A stretch of 64,000 nucleotides of DNA from Tilletiaria anomala UBC 951 (taxonomy: Eukaryota > Basidiomycota > Exobasidiomycetes > Georgefischeriales > Tilletiariaceae). The position numbers were made by a program, and so were the translations under genes. The notes under the pieces were generated by a model that saw only the letters and a program-made list of their open reading frames with translations, did no database searches and was not told the origin of the DNA. Positions 50,804-62,058 of the stretch are shown here, in pieces. Numbering within the stretch: the first letter of the stretch is position 1; each line of letters begins with the position of its first letter. Location of the stretch: NCBI RefSeq assembly GCF_000711695.1, contig NW_013547017.1, forward strand, positions 1 through 64,000, written 5' to 3'.

Positions 50804-52745
50804 ATGCTGCAACGAACGCTTCTCCGGTCAGCTACCTCCTCCTCTGCTGCATCTTCCATTGCTTGCTCATCGAAGGCACCGGTCCTTCGGCGACAAGCGC
50901 TTGGAATGAAGGCCGCCCATATTATTTCAGCTCGTTCTCTAGCGACATCATCGCGCGTCATGAGTAACGCTACATCCTCGTCCTCGACTAATGCGACCTC
51001 GCTCGTGCCACCCCCATCCCCACTGCCGCTACAGGCTCCAAATGCACAGCAGGAGCAACATGCATTCGACAAAGCCTGTCAGGATGTGCAGGCTTGGTTC
51101 GACAGTCCTCGCTTCAAGGGAATCAAGGTGCGTGTGAGCGGAAGCATATCCTGTCTGACAAAGATCCTAACTCTTTAACTCTTCCCTTGCGCCTTCTGTC
51201 GAACAGCGGCCATATGGCCCAGCCGACGTCGTGTCGAAACGAGGAACCATGCCTGTACAACCACCACAATCCTCGCTCCTCGCAGACAAGCTCTTTTCTA
51301 TCCTATCCAAGCACGCCGCTGAAGGTACACCTTGTCACACTATGGGCGCCATCGATCCTGTGCAACAATCACAAATGGCATACCATCAAGAAGTCGTCTA
51401 CGTTTCTGGATGGGCGTGCTCGTCGGTGTTGACGACCTGCAACAACGAGGTTGGCCCCGACCTGGCCGACTACCCTTACACCACTGTACCTAATCAGGTG
51501 CAGCGACTATTCAAGGCACAGCTTCACCATGACCGGAAGCACTGGGATGAGCGATGCAGCCTCAGCAAGCAGGAGCGTGAAACGACCCCCTGGGTCGACT
51601 ACCTCAAACCGATCATTGCAGATGCCGATACGGGTCATGGTGGACTCAGCACCGTGCTTCGTCTGGCCAAGCTCTTCGCCGAACACGGTGCGGCTGCGAT
51701 CCATCTCGAGGACCAGTTGCACGGCGGTAAGAAGTGCGGTCATCAGGCTGGCAAAGTTCTCGTTCCCATCTCAGAGCATGTCAACCGCCTGACTGCCACG
51801 CGTCTCGCTTGGGATGTGCTAGGTGTTTCCAACCTCGTCATCGCGCGCACAGACTCGGAGAGTGCCAAGCTCATCTCTTCGAACATCGACTACAGGGACC
51901 ACGCGTTCATCAAGGGCGCCTACAATCTGCCCGCAGGGACTTTGAGTCTCGCAGAGGCGCTGGCGCACGCAGAGGCAAGCGGGAAAACCGGCGCGGAGGT
52001 CGATGCGGTCGAAAAAGCGTGGATGGACCAGTGCGAGCTCGTCACGTTTGACGAGGCGGTGGCCCTTCACAATGTCGGCAACGAGTCGGGTATTCAGGAA
52101 TACAAGCAGCGGATCGCATCCTCCGATGTTGCCGTGTCCAATCTTAACGCACGCACCGTCGCAGCGGAGGTCTTTGGAGGCGAGAAGGGTGTACCGAACT
52201 GGTGCTGGAACCTACCGCGTACCAAGGAGGGATACTACCACTTCAAGGGTGGCGTCGAGGCCGCCATCACTCGCGTCAAGGTCTTTGCGCCATACAGCGA
52301 CATGCTCTGGCTGGAGACCAAGATACCAGACCTTAAGCAAGCGCAAGGCTTTGCAGCTGACATCCACAAGGACTTCCCCGGCAAGTGGCTCGTGTACAAC
52401 CTCTCGCCCTCGTTCAATTGGTCCGCACACGGCTTCTCCGACGCAGACCTCAAAAATTTTGTCTGGGATCTTGCCAAGAGCGGCTTTGTCCTGCAGCTCA
52501 TCTCGCTTGCTGGGCTGCACTCTGGCGCGACGATCACTGCCGAGCTCAGCAAGGCGTTCAAGACGGACGGCATGCTAGCGTATGTCAACCTGATCCAGAG
52601 GAAGGAAAAGGAGGTTGGCACGGATGTGCTCAAGCATCAGGCTTGGAGCGGCGCCGCGTACACTGACCGCATGCTCCAGACAATCAGCAGCGGTACCTCG
52701 GGGACCAGTGCTATGGGCAGTGACAGCACCGAACACTCATTCTGA
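50804..52745 (+). CDS. Mitochondrial 2-methylisocitrate lyase (methylcitrate cycle)
   Basis: Two exons (50804-51127, 51207-52745) give 620 residues. The first 55 residues ([18 protein letters not shown]... with many Arg/Ser and ARSLATSSR) form a typical mitochondrial presequence with a likely cleavage near SLATSS. The enzyme is of the isocitrate lyase family: [18 protein letters not shown] (metal site), [20 protein letters not shown] with the catalytic Cys, [22 protein letters not shown]. Peroxisomal or cytosolic isocitrate lyases lack a presequence and usually read KKCGHM; here Met is Gln, the chain is longer at its start, and there is no peroxisomal SKL-type end (it ends DSTEHSF). So I call methylisocitrate lyase, which splits 2-methylisocitrate to pyruvate and succinate during propionyl-CoA breakdown. 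Plain isocitrate lyase is the alternative. Confidence 0.88.
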
Positions 52746-53684
52746 GCACTCCGGGCGGAAACTGTATTATAGTCGTTTGCGACAGTCCAAAGCGTCCATC
52801 GCGTAATATCCAGCTTGTCACGCCCTCTGCCTTCACAGCCGCTCGTCTCCCCAAGTCGCCCAATGCGGCTCCAGAAGCATTGCCGGCCGTCACCATCCTC
52901 CTCGAAAGCACCTTTGGCGGTCATGGGGCCTTGTATGACGGTGCTCCCGACGATCGCATCGGCGGTGACGGCTCCGCAATCCTTTACAGTTGTATCTGAG
53001 TATCAGGCGGCTTGCATGGCCGAGTCTGATGCAGACTCGTGTTTGAGGAAGCGCGTAGCATGTTCACTGGTCGTTGAGACCAGTCAAGAGGCGGGTGAGC
53101 TGATGGATGTACCGAGTGGAGCCTCGGCTTCCTTTGTTGTTTGCCCTGTACTCTGGTCTGTCGCTGCTCCCCGTTTCCCTGGAGCCTCTACCTTCTGGCT
53201 TGAGACCCAAGGTGCCACGCACTTCGACCGCTTTTCCTCCCAGATACTCGCATGCGGTTTCTGTCCAACCTGATAACGACTGGCTAGCGGTGGGAGTCCT
53301 CTAGCGTGCCGAGCCAGTCATCTCGCGTGCCACCTTTGCTGTGCTGGTGGCCCCATCGCTGGCGAGACCACTCTCCTGCATCTCGGCTTTCAATAGCCCG
53401 AACGGCACACTTGGGACGTGCGCACTTGTGCACGAGACGAATTCGCTGCTGAGCTGCTTTCTCGCATGAACGCGGACATCTCTTTTGCGGATGCCAAAAG
53501 GTCTTTTTACAAGAGCCCAGCACTCATCAGGTGACCTTCGAAGTCGGTCGCGCAGTTTCTATACTGAAGAGCCTTGTAATGTAATGCCAGAAGAAAGTGC
53601 AATACAAATCCATGCTTTGCTTTGCTAGTAGTGGCACTGCTAGCATTTGCGTTGGACGAAACTTCGATCTTCGCTCGCACTACA
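52746..53684. other. Intergenic region
   Basis: About 940 nt after the methylisocitrate lyase stop. A 152-codon frame on the plus strand (52815-53273) lacks a proper context and motif. Nothing supported. Confidence 0.4.
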
Positions 53685-54278
53685 TCATCCTCTGCGTATG
53701 TCGGACTCGGCAGGTCTATATGACACGAATGCCTTTTCTCCTCTTGTGCATGTGTGGCAATGACGGACGAGCGGTACAAGGAAGATGTGCCTTATAACCG
53801 ACCGGAATGGCCAAGATTGGTTGCCATTCAGCAGGCAACCCTCCTCGCTATTGCTCAGCTCTGGTGCCGCAAAATGGAATAGAGAGCTGTAAGACACTTT
53901 GGACCAAGGGGACATGGTTTGTGCCAATGAGCTGAAACGCTTCAACTTTTGGAATTGCGATCGACGCCATCTTGCCTTGCTTTCGCGGATTGCTGAAGGT
54001 GACTTCCAAAGTAAATCTTCTGTTTGTCAATGCGAGGGTGACGATGCATTGTCAGGATAGAGAAGTGAGAATGCACACGTGGGAGACATACATCGAGATG
54101 AAAGGTAGATTAATGGCTTGATTGGGGGGTGCGCCACAGTTTGCCGCAGCTCCTTGTGCGATACGTCATTGTGCATATCACCCTGCGCCACGAAGAACTG
54201 CTCATCCCTTTTGGCATAGACACGAACGACCCTCAATAAATTGAGCTGGTTCGCTTCTTTGGCATTACGAAGTGGCAT
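53685..54278 (-). CDS. Possible two-exon gene of unknown function
   Basis: An ATG at 54278 opens MPLRNAKEANQLNLLRVVRV and a 187-nt exon ending at 54092 before GTATGT. A 75-nt intron with ATCCTGAC as branch-like site ends in CAGAAG, and a second exon (54016-53685) continues with YLLWKSPSAIRESKARW to a stop. The joined product has 172 residues in consistent phase. The first exon reads as a plausible helical protein; the second is less sure, and an earlier AG would give a stop at once. No family recognised. It sits between two convergent sure genes, which leaves room for it. Confidence 0.25.
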
Positions 54279-54594
54279 GGCCACCCATCCGCATGCTCGC
54301 TCCCTTCTCAAGCTCTAGTAGGACTTCAGATTACTTTTTTCTATTCTACACCAGCGGCGACTATGTCGAACGCAACTCGAGCGTATCGTCAAGTCGACGT
54401 GGGACTTCGCCCCACCCTCCTTGCACAAAAGTGCATGACGAGAATGTGCACCCTGGAACGCACATCACATGTGTCGCACACCGGCGGCCGGAGAACGAAG
54501 ACGCGTCATACTAGCGTATCAAAGCGGACGGGCGGGCGATTTTTAGTCGCGCTCTAAACAAAAAGACATGCCCCTTTGAGGGCTACTTTGTGAC

Positions 54595-55911
54595 TCAAGC
54601 AGATGCCTTGCCGGTGGTCTTTCCGAGGTCCGTCATGACGTCCTTCGGCTCTACCTTGCCCTCGATAATCTGCTGCACGTCAGCTTTGATCTGGGTCCAG
54701 TCCTTGAACAGCCTATATGGGCTTCATGGGCGGCGAACGGAAACATTTAATCAGCACTTCTTTTCTAAAACGAAGGGCTGACGCTCGTATGGCGGTGCGA
54801 TTGTCAGCGATGCAAATGGACTCACTAGCCCTTGTTGTCGCAGTACTTTCCAAGGTCATTGTCCTTCTTGTCTTTGACAAAGAGGACATCCGCGTGCTGC
54901 GCAGCGGACATGTCCGAAATTCCGTCGCCAGCGAAGAAGAGCGTCGGTCGTTGTTCGAGCTCCCGGTACGGCTTGATGGACAGGCTCTTGTCGTGGCCGT
55001 AGTGGCTGAGAACGTGTGCAGGAGTTGAAGCTCGCTCGTCAGCATGTCATCCAATAGATTCCAGTCGGAAGAAGACCCTCGGTACCCACTTTTCCGGGTG
55101 CCTGTATACGATCTCCCAGGTGTTGCCCTTTCCCTCGGGATCAGTGAACATGACTTCGTTGGAGATGACGTCAATCTTGTCTGCCTCCTCTTGTCCGATC
55201 AGGTTGGAGAAAATGGCGCGAATAATGGGAGTCATACCAGAGGAGACGACAATAATAGGGATATTGTTTCCCTTGGCAAAGGAGTGGAACTCTTTGAACC
55301 CAGGGTCGAGGGTGACATCTACAGCCGCCAACAAGTTTAGCCAAAAGGGAATCAGAAGGCACAAAAGCCAGCCCAACAGTCCTTCGATTACATGCTGGGG
55401 GAAAGCTCACCTCGTCGGACCAGCTCTTTCATCTCATCAAAGGGCTTGTGTACAGACTCAATCATCTGCTTGAAGCCCTCGCGGTAAGAGACCTCCTCGC
55501 TGACGATCTTCTCGTTGATCTTTCTCCTCTCTATGTAGCCCATACCGCACGTGTCGACCATGTGGTCATTGGAATCCTGCAAGGGTTATGTGCGAGAGAG
55601 GCAAGCATGCGTATTGTCAGGTCGCTTGCGCGCCGAGTAACATGCCAATACGCAAACCTTACAAGGAGAGTGATGGTGCCATCGAAGTCTGTAAGGAATA
55701 CGTACCTGCAGGTAAAAGTGGAGAGGTCAACGATTGGCTTCAGCAGCACAGCAGAACGAATAGGGAATTCGATTGTTTTTGAGCTTTAATGCCCAACATA
55801 ATGTAGCGAGAATAGCCCCAGCTGCAGTACAGCCCGACCGGTGTCCGTCTTGGGAAAGAGTAAAATGACACGGAAGACTCACTTGGCGTCGGCGTATTTG
55901 AGGTGGGACAT
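54595..55911 (-). CDS. HAD-family phosphatase of the yeast PYP1 (YNL010W) type
   Basis: Six exons (55911-55883, 55705-55663, 55576-55411, 55318-55090, 55005-54826, 54721-54595) give 257 residues, near the 241 of yeast Pyp1. The HAD motifs are all present: FLTDFDGTITL (nucleophile and acid Asp), IIVVSSGM (motif II Ser), GHDKS (motif III Lys) and FFAGDGISD (motif IV). Between them are the family stretches DSNDHMVDTCGMG and REGFKQMIESVHKPF. Yeast Pyp1 hydrolyses sugar-alcohol phosphates and guards against their build-up; the same role is inferred here. Phosphoserine phosphatase is a distant relative and less likely given the DSNDxxxD and LDPGFKEF stretches. The last exon's acceptor (CATGAAG|C) was chosen because the nearer AGs create stops. 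Confidence 0.9.
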
Positions 55912-56839
55912 GGTGGGCGACGTGGTCGAGGGCGGCGATGGTTCGCCCAAGGACAAGGGTGCAGGGGTTGGGTGGCGCGTGTGGTAGGAAAGGGGCCAGG
56001 CAAGTTTACAATGCAAAGAAACTGAAGGTGAAGGTGCCTGTATATATAAAGGCCGGACAATCTTCGTCGGTGGGAGGATGATGATCGAAATTCGACGACA
56101 CTCGCACACCTTCAACTCTCTCACATCCTCTGCGAGCGCGAGGTCGTGATTGGTTTGATCTTCGGGACAAGGGTTTGCGATCGCGTCGATCACTTCGCTG
56201 CCCATGCGGGCTGCGTGCTGGTACCGACCGCTGCACTTATCCGCTGGCACTCTAACTCTCGTACGAGAGATGACACAGTTCGTGGCTCGTGCTGCGTGCA
56301 CTGTTATCTCTCCCCAAACGCAGTCCCTCCAAAATTCACCGGATTTCACTTCATTTCACTTGACTCACTGAAGTTCGATCGAGCACCGTGCGCGCAAGGA
56401 GACCAACTTCTCTCACAGCACCGAATCTGGGGGTCCTTTTGCAACTCCTGGGCGCAATGTACGCGCGAAGAGGGCCGATGACGCTCGCCTTCCGCAGCGT
56501 GCAGCGTGCAGCCAGCAGTACCATGCTGGCATCCGCCGCTGTGACATTGAAGCAAGATGGCGGCTTCTTTTAATGTGAACTTTCAGAGTCGAGCGTCATC
56601 GAGCGCTGAGGCTTTCGCATTGCTTTCAAAAGAACCTTCGAGAATCGAGGTCGGTTCATAAGCAATATACAGCATACATGCCAGGTCGTCAGCGCATCAT
56701 TCCATAGCTTCACGATCCCATGTTGTCGTCAATGCCAGTCAGTATGATACAGTGAGAAGAACAAACAGCAGCGAGGAGGGTAGGCAAATGCGCGGGAAGG
56801 CACCCTCCAGGCAAGGGCGAATGTGGGGTGACGATGCAG
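55912..56839. other. Promoter of the PYP1-type gene and 3' region of the prenyltransferase gene
   Basis: About 930 nt. Apart from the TATA box at 56041 I see no supported feature. A short plus-strand frame around 56458-56573 (MYARRGPMTLAFRSVQRA...) resembles a mitochondrial presequence but has no continuation. Confidence 0.4.
56041..56050 (-). promoter_or_regulatory. TATA box of the PYP1-type gene
   Basis: On the minus strand the sequence reads CCTTTATATATACAGG, about 130 nt upstream of the ATG at 55911. A good TATA match at a fitting distance. Confidence 0.5.
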
Positions 56840-58338
56840 CTAGGCGGCACGAAACCCTGCGCGTCTGTACTCCCAGTAGCGTGTACGCATCGGATCGGCA
56901 ATTTTGATACGTTTGATGATCTACCGCGCATCATTGGAGAAGCGCAACAAAAAGCTGCATCAGCGAAAAACTGCCGGTTTGGGTTGAACTCCATGCGTTG
57001 GGCGGCGCTTCTCACCTCTTCTGCCTCCGCTATCAGTCGTCGCGAACGAGTAGGACCGCAGGTGGTGAGTTCCAGCTCTGCCGAGTCGAGAAGCCATTCG
57101 AGCGCGAGTGGTACATCCTGGCCTCGCGCTTCTGGGACTTCTGGGATCAATGAGTGCGCAAATGCGTCCACCTCCTTTCGTATCTGTGTCGCTAGCTCCC
57201 GCCTCGCAGACGGCTGGCATGATCCGTCGGTGGACCCTCCAGGGGATCCATCGGAGAAGAGACGCTGCACAATTCCTCGTAGATAGTTCCAAGCGCTGCA
57301 GTTGTTTCTCGCGATGCGCAACTTCGACTGAACGTACTCGACTTCGCTGAGGACCATCCGCACCTCCGGTTCTAGCGCCGCCGCGTCTGGTGCTGCTGCT
57401 GCCGGTGTTGATGACGCTATTGTATCGTCGCTCGCGGCTCTGCCCGAGGCGAAGAGCGTAAAGAAGCGATGGTTCCATGCGCTGTTGTTCCGCAGGTCCG
57501 CGTCCAGCAGCATCTCTACATACGCCAGCTCGCCCGCCCAGACCGACCGGGCTGTCGCTCTCCGAATGGCCGTCATACTGCCGGAAACTGCTTCCTGCGC
57601 GGCATCATATCCTCTTTTGTCCGGAAGACCGCCAAAGTGGCACAGCACCCATTGCCTGTACGCCCAAGTATGATAGTTTTTGGCATCTTGGCTGAGCGTT
57701 TGCGCAACAAAGTACAGCTCGCGCGCTGCTGCTTGCTTCCACTCTTCCTCCTCCGCTTGGGCAGCTGTTGATGGCTGCGCGTCTGCTGTATGCGTGGCGT
57801 GCGACACAGCGACACACTTGCTCAACTCCGCAACGACCACTTTGCGATGTTGCCAGACTTGATAGTTTTTCATATTTTCCTTCGCTAGGACGTCCATAAA
57901 GTCTAGTTCCTGCGCCAGCCGTTCCCTCAATGAGGTCGAAAGTGGCAAAACGAACGCATCGTCAGTCATCGGCGCTTGGTGTGCTTCCGACTCCGAGAGC
58001 AGTATCCGCGCGCGAAAGGCCCATAAGCTGTAATTGGATGGATTGAGTCGAATCAGGTGCGTCGTCAGCGCCAGCGCCCGCGCGCTGTATTCAGGCTTAA
58101 GCGTGAGCGCTCGAAAGAGGTCCATCGCTTTGGAGTCTGTTAGACGTGCGATAATTTTCACAGGGAGCAGCAAGTCAATAGCGCATCCGGCTTGCGGCAC
58201 CGGGTCTTCCTGTTCCCGCTCACACTTGGGATCATACAAGATTGGACAAAGCGGTGAATCGCACTCCTGCTGATAGACAGGGCTGAGGTCAGCCCAGAGC
58301 GGGCTGCTGGCATCGAAAGGCGGCTGCGTGTCCACCAT
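56840..58338 (-). CDS. RAM2: Protein farnesyl-/geranylgeranyltransferase type I alpha subunit
   Basis: Two exons (58338-57016, 56920-56840) give 467 residues. The PPTA repeats are clear: NPSNYSLWAFRARIL, MKNYQVWQHRKVVV, AKNYHTWAYRQWVL, RNNSAWNHRFFTLF and RNNCSAWNYLRGIV. The second exon (56920-56840) gives IIKRIKIADPMRTRYWEYRR, the family's usual C-terminal end; reading through the intron instead yields about 100 residues of unrelated sequence to 56710. The alpha subunit is shared by farnesyltransferase and GGTase-I, which lipidate CaaX proteins such as Ras, Rho and mating pheromones. It is longer than yeast Ram2 (316) because of an N-terminal extension and inserts rich in Ala, Ser and Glu between repeats. 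Confidence 0.92.
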
Positions 58339-60188
58339 GATCGCAAAGGCCGCAACAGAAGCGCACGCTTCTTTCTATCCTCTGCAATGCGGCGTCAATC
58401 GAGGAATGTGTCCTAGGGGCAACGACGCTACTCCACGCCAGCCAGGGCTTGACACGGATGGGCCTTCGTTGCAAGGCGCCTTTCGCTTTCTTTATATCCT
58501 GAAACCTGAATTCAAGGCTCCATAACACAGCCTTGCAAGCAAGTCGAAGCCGCCAGCGCGGAGAGCGCTCCTCTTTTTAATATAGCTTCAATGGGCACGT
58601 ATGGCGTGCATACCCTAAAGATGTGCACAAGGGGAAATGCACGAAGGCAATTAGAATGAGCAGCAGGCTTGCAGACGAGGCAACGGTGTAACCCTTCGCA
58701 AGCGGCGAGAAGTTGCGAGGAGAGATCGCGCTCGCCGTGGCGCGGCATTCGGTGCAATGAGATTCTGGCACGATCACATTACATAAGGACAATGCCCTGA
58801 GCATATCTGTCAAGTCTTGCCGTTTATTTCTATTCCTCCTTGTGACGAGCTGTTCTTTACGTTGTAATAATCCACCAACGCAGCGCAACACGAACCGATG
58901 GGCATGAGCGACGAACTCGGGAATAACAACATGGAGGCACGATATGTGTACTCTGGGTTACCGCCAGACTGTGAAGGCGCGATGCGCTGCTGTCGACGTA
59001 TATTGAGTGGTTGGCTGTGCGCGTCAGCAATTTCACATTCTGTGTTCATCCGCATCAGCAAGACAAAGTGGTTGGTGCATTCATTTGCTGTTCTCTGTGC
59101 TGACGTTGTCGATAGCCCCACAATCGACATCCTGCCGTTTGGTTGGTTGTTGGCATCACGCCGCGTGCGATCGCCCGTAAGCATGGCAGGGATAAAAAGT
59201 CGGGACTGTGCTGAACGTGAACAGCCGAGCGAATATACCCCTAAGCGCTGCAGCCGGACTACTCGAGGATAGTCTGGGCCTCCAGGGCACACTAGGTTCA
59301 GCAAGACTGCATTTGATGGCGGTCGATATGCCGCTCTCGAGTCTCAAAGGGTTGGCGCCGGACTGCAAGCCACCCTGAGTCATTCTGCTTTGCTCCAAGT
59401 GGAACCTGTAAAACAGTGGTACTAGGCTGACGGGGGAAGTGACTCATGATTACAAGCAACCCTAATTCCGTGAGAGGTTTAGAATCCGATAGCGGCGCCG
59501 TGCAACGATTTGACGTCGGGGCCGTGGGCCGAGCGGCTTGGCTTGAAAGGTTCCCGGAATGTTGCCCACTGGAGCACTGCTGATGTATGGGATGTGACTC
59601 AGCGCGCAACGCTCATCAGTCGTGCGAAAGCCGACGCTGAGACGTGACTCAGCTCTCACTTCCACGATCGCAGGCCCTGCAAGAAGCCGAGAGGCGGCAA
59701 GGAACAGGAGCAGCTAGGTTGGGGACTCGTCGCTTGTGCCATTGGATTGATTGAATTCGGCGCTCGCAAAGGTTGCAAGCCTCTTTCGGGGAACCAAATC
59801 CACCGATCCGCAGCCGCGAACCTACGTTCGAGTCAGCTGCGCACCGTCAAGCTGAAGCGCAAAGGGAACGTGTTATGACCAACAACATGAACAAAGTCAT
59901 CAAAGACTATCAGCTACAACAGCGCAGTTTTCCTGGCCTTCTCTTGCTACGCATTGTTAAAAAAATCGCTGAGCATAATGAAGACTGACTGAGCATTAAT
60001 GTGGAAACCGTCTATTTAATCAAGCTCGTCGTTGAAGACTGACCTGACCCTTCACCTACCCTCCTCCCTCAGTCACTCATCTTCTCACTCTCTATCCACA
60101 GCGCACTTGCACTGCAACAAGCTAAGCACCAGTCACCATACTGCACTCAACCTTGCTCGAATCAAGCACCCAACCCGCGTCATTCACC
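58339..60188. other. Intergenic region between divergent genes, 1.85 kb
   Basis: Minus-strand frames at 58577-58891 and 58810-59304 (the former with a hydrophobic stretch SSASLLLILIAFVHF) and a plus-strand frame at 58898-59272 overlap one another; none has a recognised motif, so I do not call a gene. The right end (60010-60188) has TCTATTTAATCAAG and a long pyrimidine-rich leader, a strong-looking promoter for the gene at 60189. Confidence 0.4.
58491..58496 (-). promoter_or_regulatory. TATA box of the prenyltransferase alpha gene
   Basis: The minus strand reads GGATATAAAGAAAG, about 155 nt upstream of the ATG at 58338. Confidence 0.4.
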
Positions 60189-60806
60189 ATGGTCTCCCCT
60201 GATTACGCCAGCTCCAACCTGTCTGCCGAGACCCTCGTCTCGCCTACGAAGTTCAACAAGTCCGCCTCGCTCGCCCGCAGCGATCCCGCCGCCGGCCTAG
60301 CTATGATCCAGTCCATGTATGGTATGGGCAGCTCGCTCGCTTTCCCTGTTCCCAAGGGCATGAGTAAGGCGTCCAAGTCGGACAAGGAGAACCAGGGCAA
60401 GCTCCCGCGCTACTCGCCCAGCTCCTCTTCCGTCAGCTCGTCCAGCTCGACGTCTACCAAGTCAGATGAAAAGAGCATCTCCCTCTCCGCGGAGGACTTT
60501 ATGCGGATGTATGGCGTCAGCGGTATGCAGATGGAAGGAAGCAATGTCAACTCGCTGACGGGCTCTGCGCGCAAGTTCACCACCACCAAACGCCCGACTG
60601 CGTCTGCTGATTCGGTCTCCAAGAAGCAGCAAGCCGCTAAATTGAGCCAAGAGCAACTGCAATACCGCTACGGATTCAACAGCGGCTTCGCCTTTGTCGT
60701 ACCCAAGTTCAACACAGACGAGTCTAACGAGGGCGCGGAACAATCTCCCAAGCCCAAGGCATCCAGTCGCGGCTTCTCGAGCCTGTTCGGTCTCCGGAAA
60801 ACTTAA
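60189..60806 (+). CDS. Small protein with a triplicated YG motif, unknown function
   Basis: A single exon of 205 residues. The ATG at 60189 lies in CACCATGG, a near-ideal context, after a long CT-rich leader, and codon use is strongly biased to C-ending codons, as in highly expressed fungal genes. No signal peptide or membrane segment. Three short segments are alike: MIQSMYGMGSSLAFPVPKG (near residue 39), EDFMRMYGVSGMQMEGS (near 100) and LQYRYGFNSGFAFVVPKFN (near 160). The first and third share YG-x-x-S-x-x-F-x-V-P-K. The rest is Ser/Lys-rich and disordered (SPSSSSVSSSSSTST), and the tail is GFSSLFGLRKT. I do not recognise a family. A stress-related or cytoskeleton-associated small protein is possible, but that is a guess. 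Confidence 0.8.
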   Translation: MVSPDYASSNLSAETLVSPTKFNKSASLARSDPAAGLAMIQSMYGMGSSLAFPVPKGMSKASKSDKENQGKLPRYSPSSSSVSSSSSTSTKSDEKSISLSAEDFMRMYGVSGMQMEGSNVNSLTGSARKFTTTKRPTASADSVSKKQQAAKLSQEQLQYRYGFNSGFAFVVPKFNTDESNEGAEQSPKPKASSRGFSSLFGLRKT

Positions 60807-62058
60807 GCACCGCTCTGTCTACACGGCCTTTCATCTTTCAAAACCATACCCTCCACTGTCGTCTTAGGACCAACACAGGCGCCTTGTCAACTTCGCTCAC
60901 GGTCGCCACACCCACTTGATAGTGGCACACGTACACGTGAACCCCCGAACCGTCTGTGATAACAGCACAAGCGCGTGCGCCTCCGCCAGGTGGCATCAAT
61001 TCCAAAGTGTCAACCGCAAGCGGCTCATCGCACACTTCGATTGACACTACCTCTGCAACCACCATGGCATGCCATCTCCCTCACGTCTCTCTCTTTGGCT
61101 CGAGCTCAAGCAGGCCAGCACTACTCCGGTCTGGGCTGCTCACTGCTCGCTAAAGGCTACGATCTCTGGGAGCGGCTCCCGACTATCTTGCACGCTTTCA
61201 GCATCCGCAGATCTATCGATTGCGCACACTGCAAAGCCGCAAATTGTCATTGACGGCCACCACCACCATTATCCAAAAATACTACTTCTCACTTTCCTTC
61301 TTTCCTTTAGCTTCTGCTTTGTTTGGACTCTGTCGTTGTCTTTGATTTCATGACTCAGTCTCCTTGTAATCAGTGGAAGCTGCGATCGATGACCTTGAAC
61401 ACATAAAATATCTACTCTGCTTTTCCCTTTGCTTGTGCGCCCTTCCGGCGTGCTCGTCATCGTAATAGAGTTCCCCCTTGTTTATTCCGGGCAAGTATCC
61501 GCGTCAGCAAGGAATGCGAAATGTACAATACAGTCTAAGTGGTGCGAGAGATGTGAGATGGTGAATGAATGCTCCTGCCGTCCGTCCAAAGGTAAAGCAG
61601 CTCGTTTGTTTGATGTGTTTGCGTAATCTACATGTGTAACTCGAGTGACAAGATAGTATACATTGCAAAGTGCATGTACGCGCTGGCAGTTATACCTTGA
61701 CGCTAGAATGCAGAATCGTGAGAACTGAAGCAAGGCCCTTTTATTGGTGCGAGAAATGCAGGATGCCAGGTGTGTGATAGCCTAAAAACACGAGAATGCC
61801 GCGACGTGACCCGTGGCGCAATGATGACCCTGGTGCGGAGTACTGATGTTGGACGCGGTCGCCCGCGATACGCGTCAATACCCATGACGTGAAGGAAACC
61901 GCCTTGAAAAGGAGAGTGATTCTATAATGTCTAGATGCTGAAAAAATTGACCATGAGCTGCATGTGACCATGTATGTGCGAGAATGCTGATGTCGAAGCA
62001 GTGCTGGAGAGTCACGACTTTGTTTCTCCAATATCGCCAAGAAATGGGCGTAAGGGCT
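60807..62058. other. Gap between convergent genes, 1.25 kb
   Basis: 3' ends of the small protein gene and the GH128 gene. CT-rich stretches and short frames only; no further gene supported. Confidence 0.4.

Noticed and set aside
50804-52745. Call as glyoxylate-cycle isocitrate lyase
   Set aside because: The mitochondrial presequence, KKCGHQ in place of KKCGHM and the lack of a peroxisomal signal favour 2-methylisocitrate lyase, though enzyme assay or phylogeny would be needed to be certain.
52815-53273. 152-codon plus-strand frame after the methylisocitrate lyase gene
   Set aside because: Composition is unlike the sure genes and it lies in the expected 3' UTR; no motif.
56710-57015. Unspliced C-terminal extension of the prenyltransferase alpha subunit
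   Set aside because: The sequence is unlike the family, and splicing recovers the conserved tryptophan-containing end.
58577-59304. Two overlapping minus-strand frames, one with a hydrophobic stretch, as a possible membrane protein gene
   Set aside because: No consistent start, splice pattern or known motif; the opposite strand is equally open.
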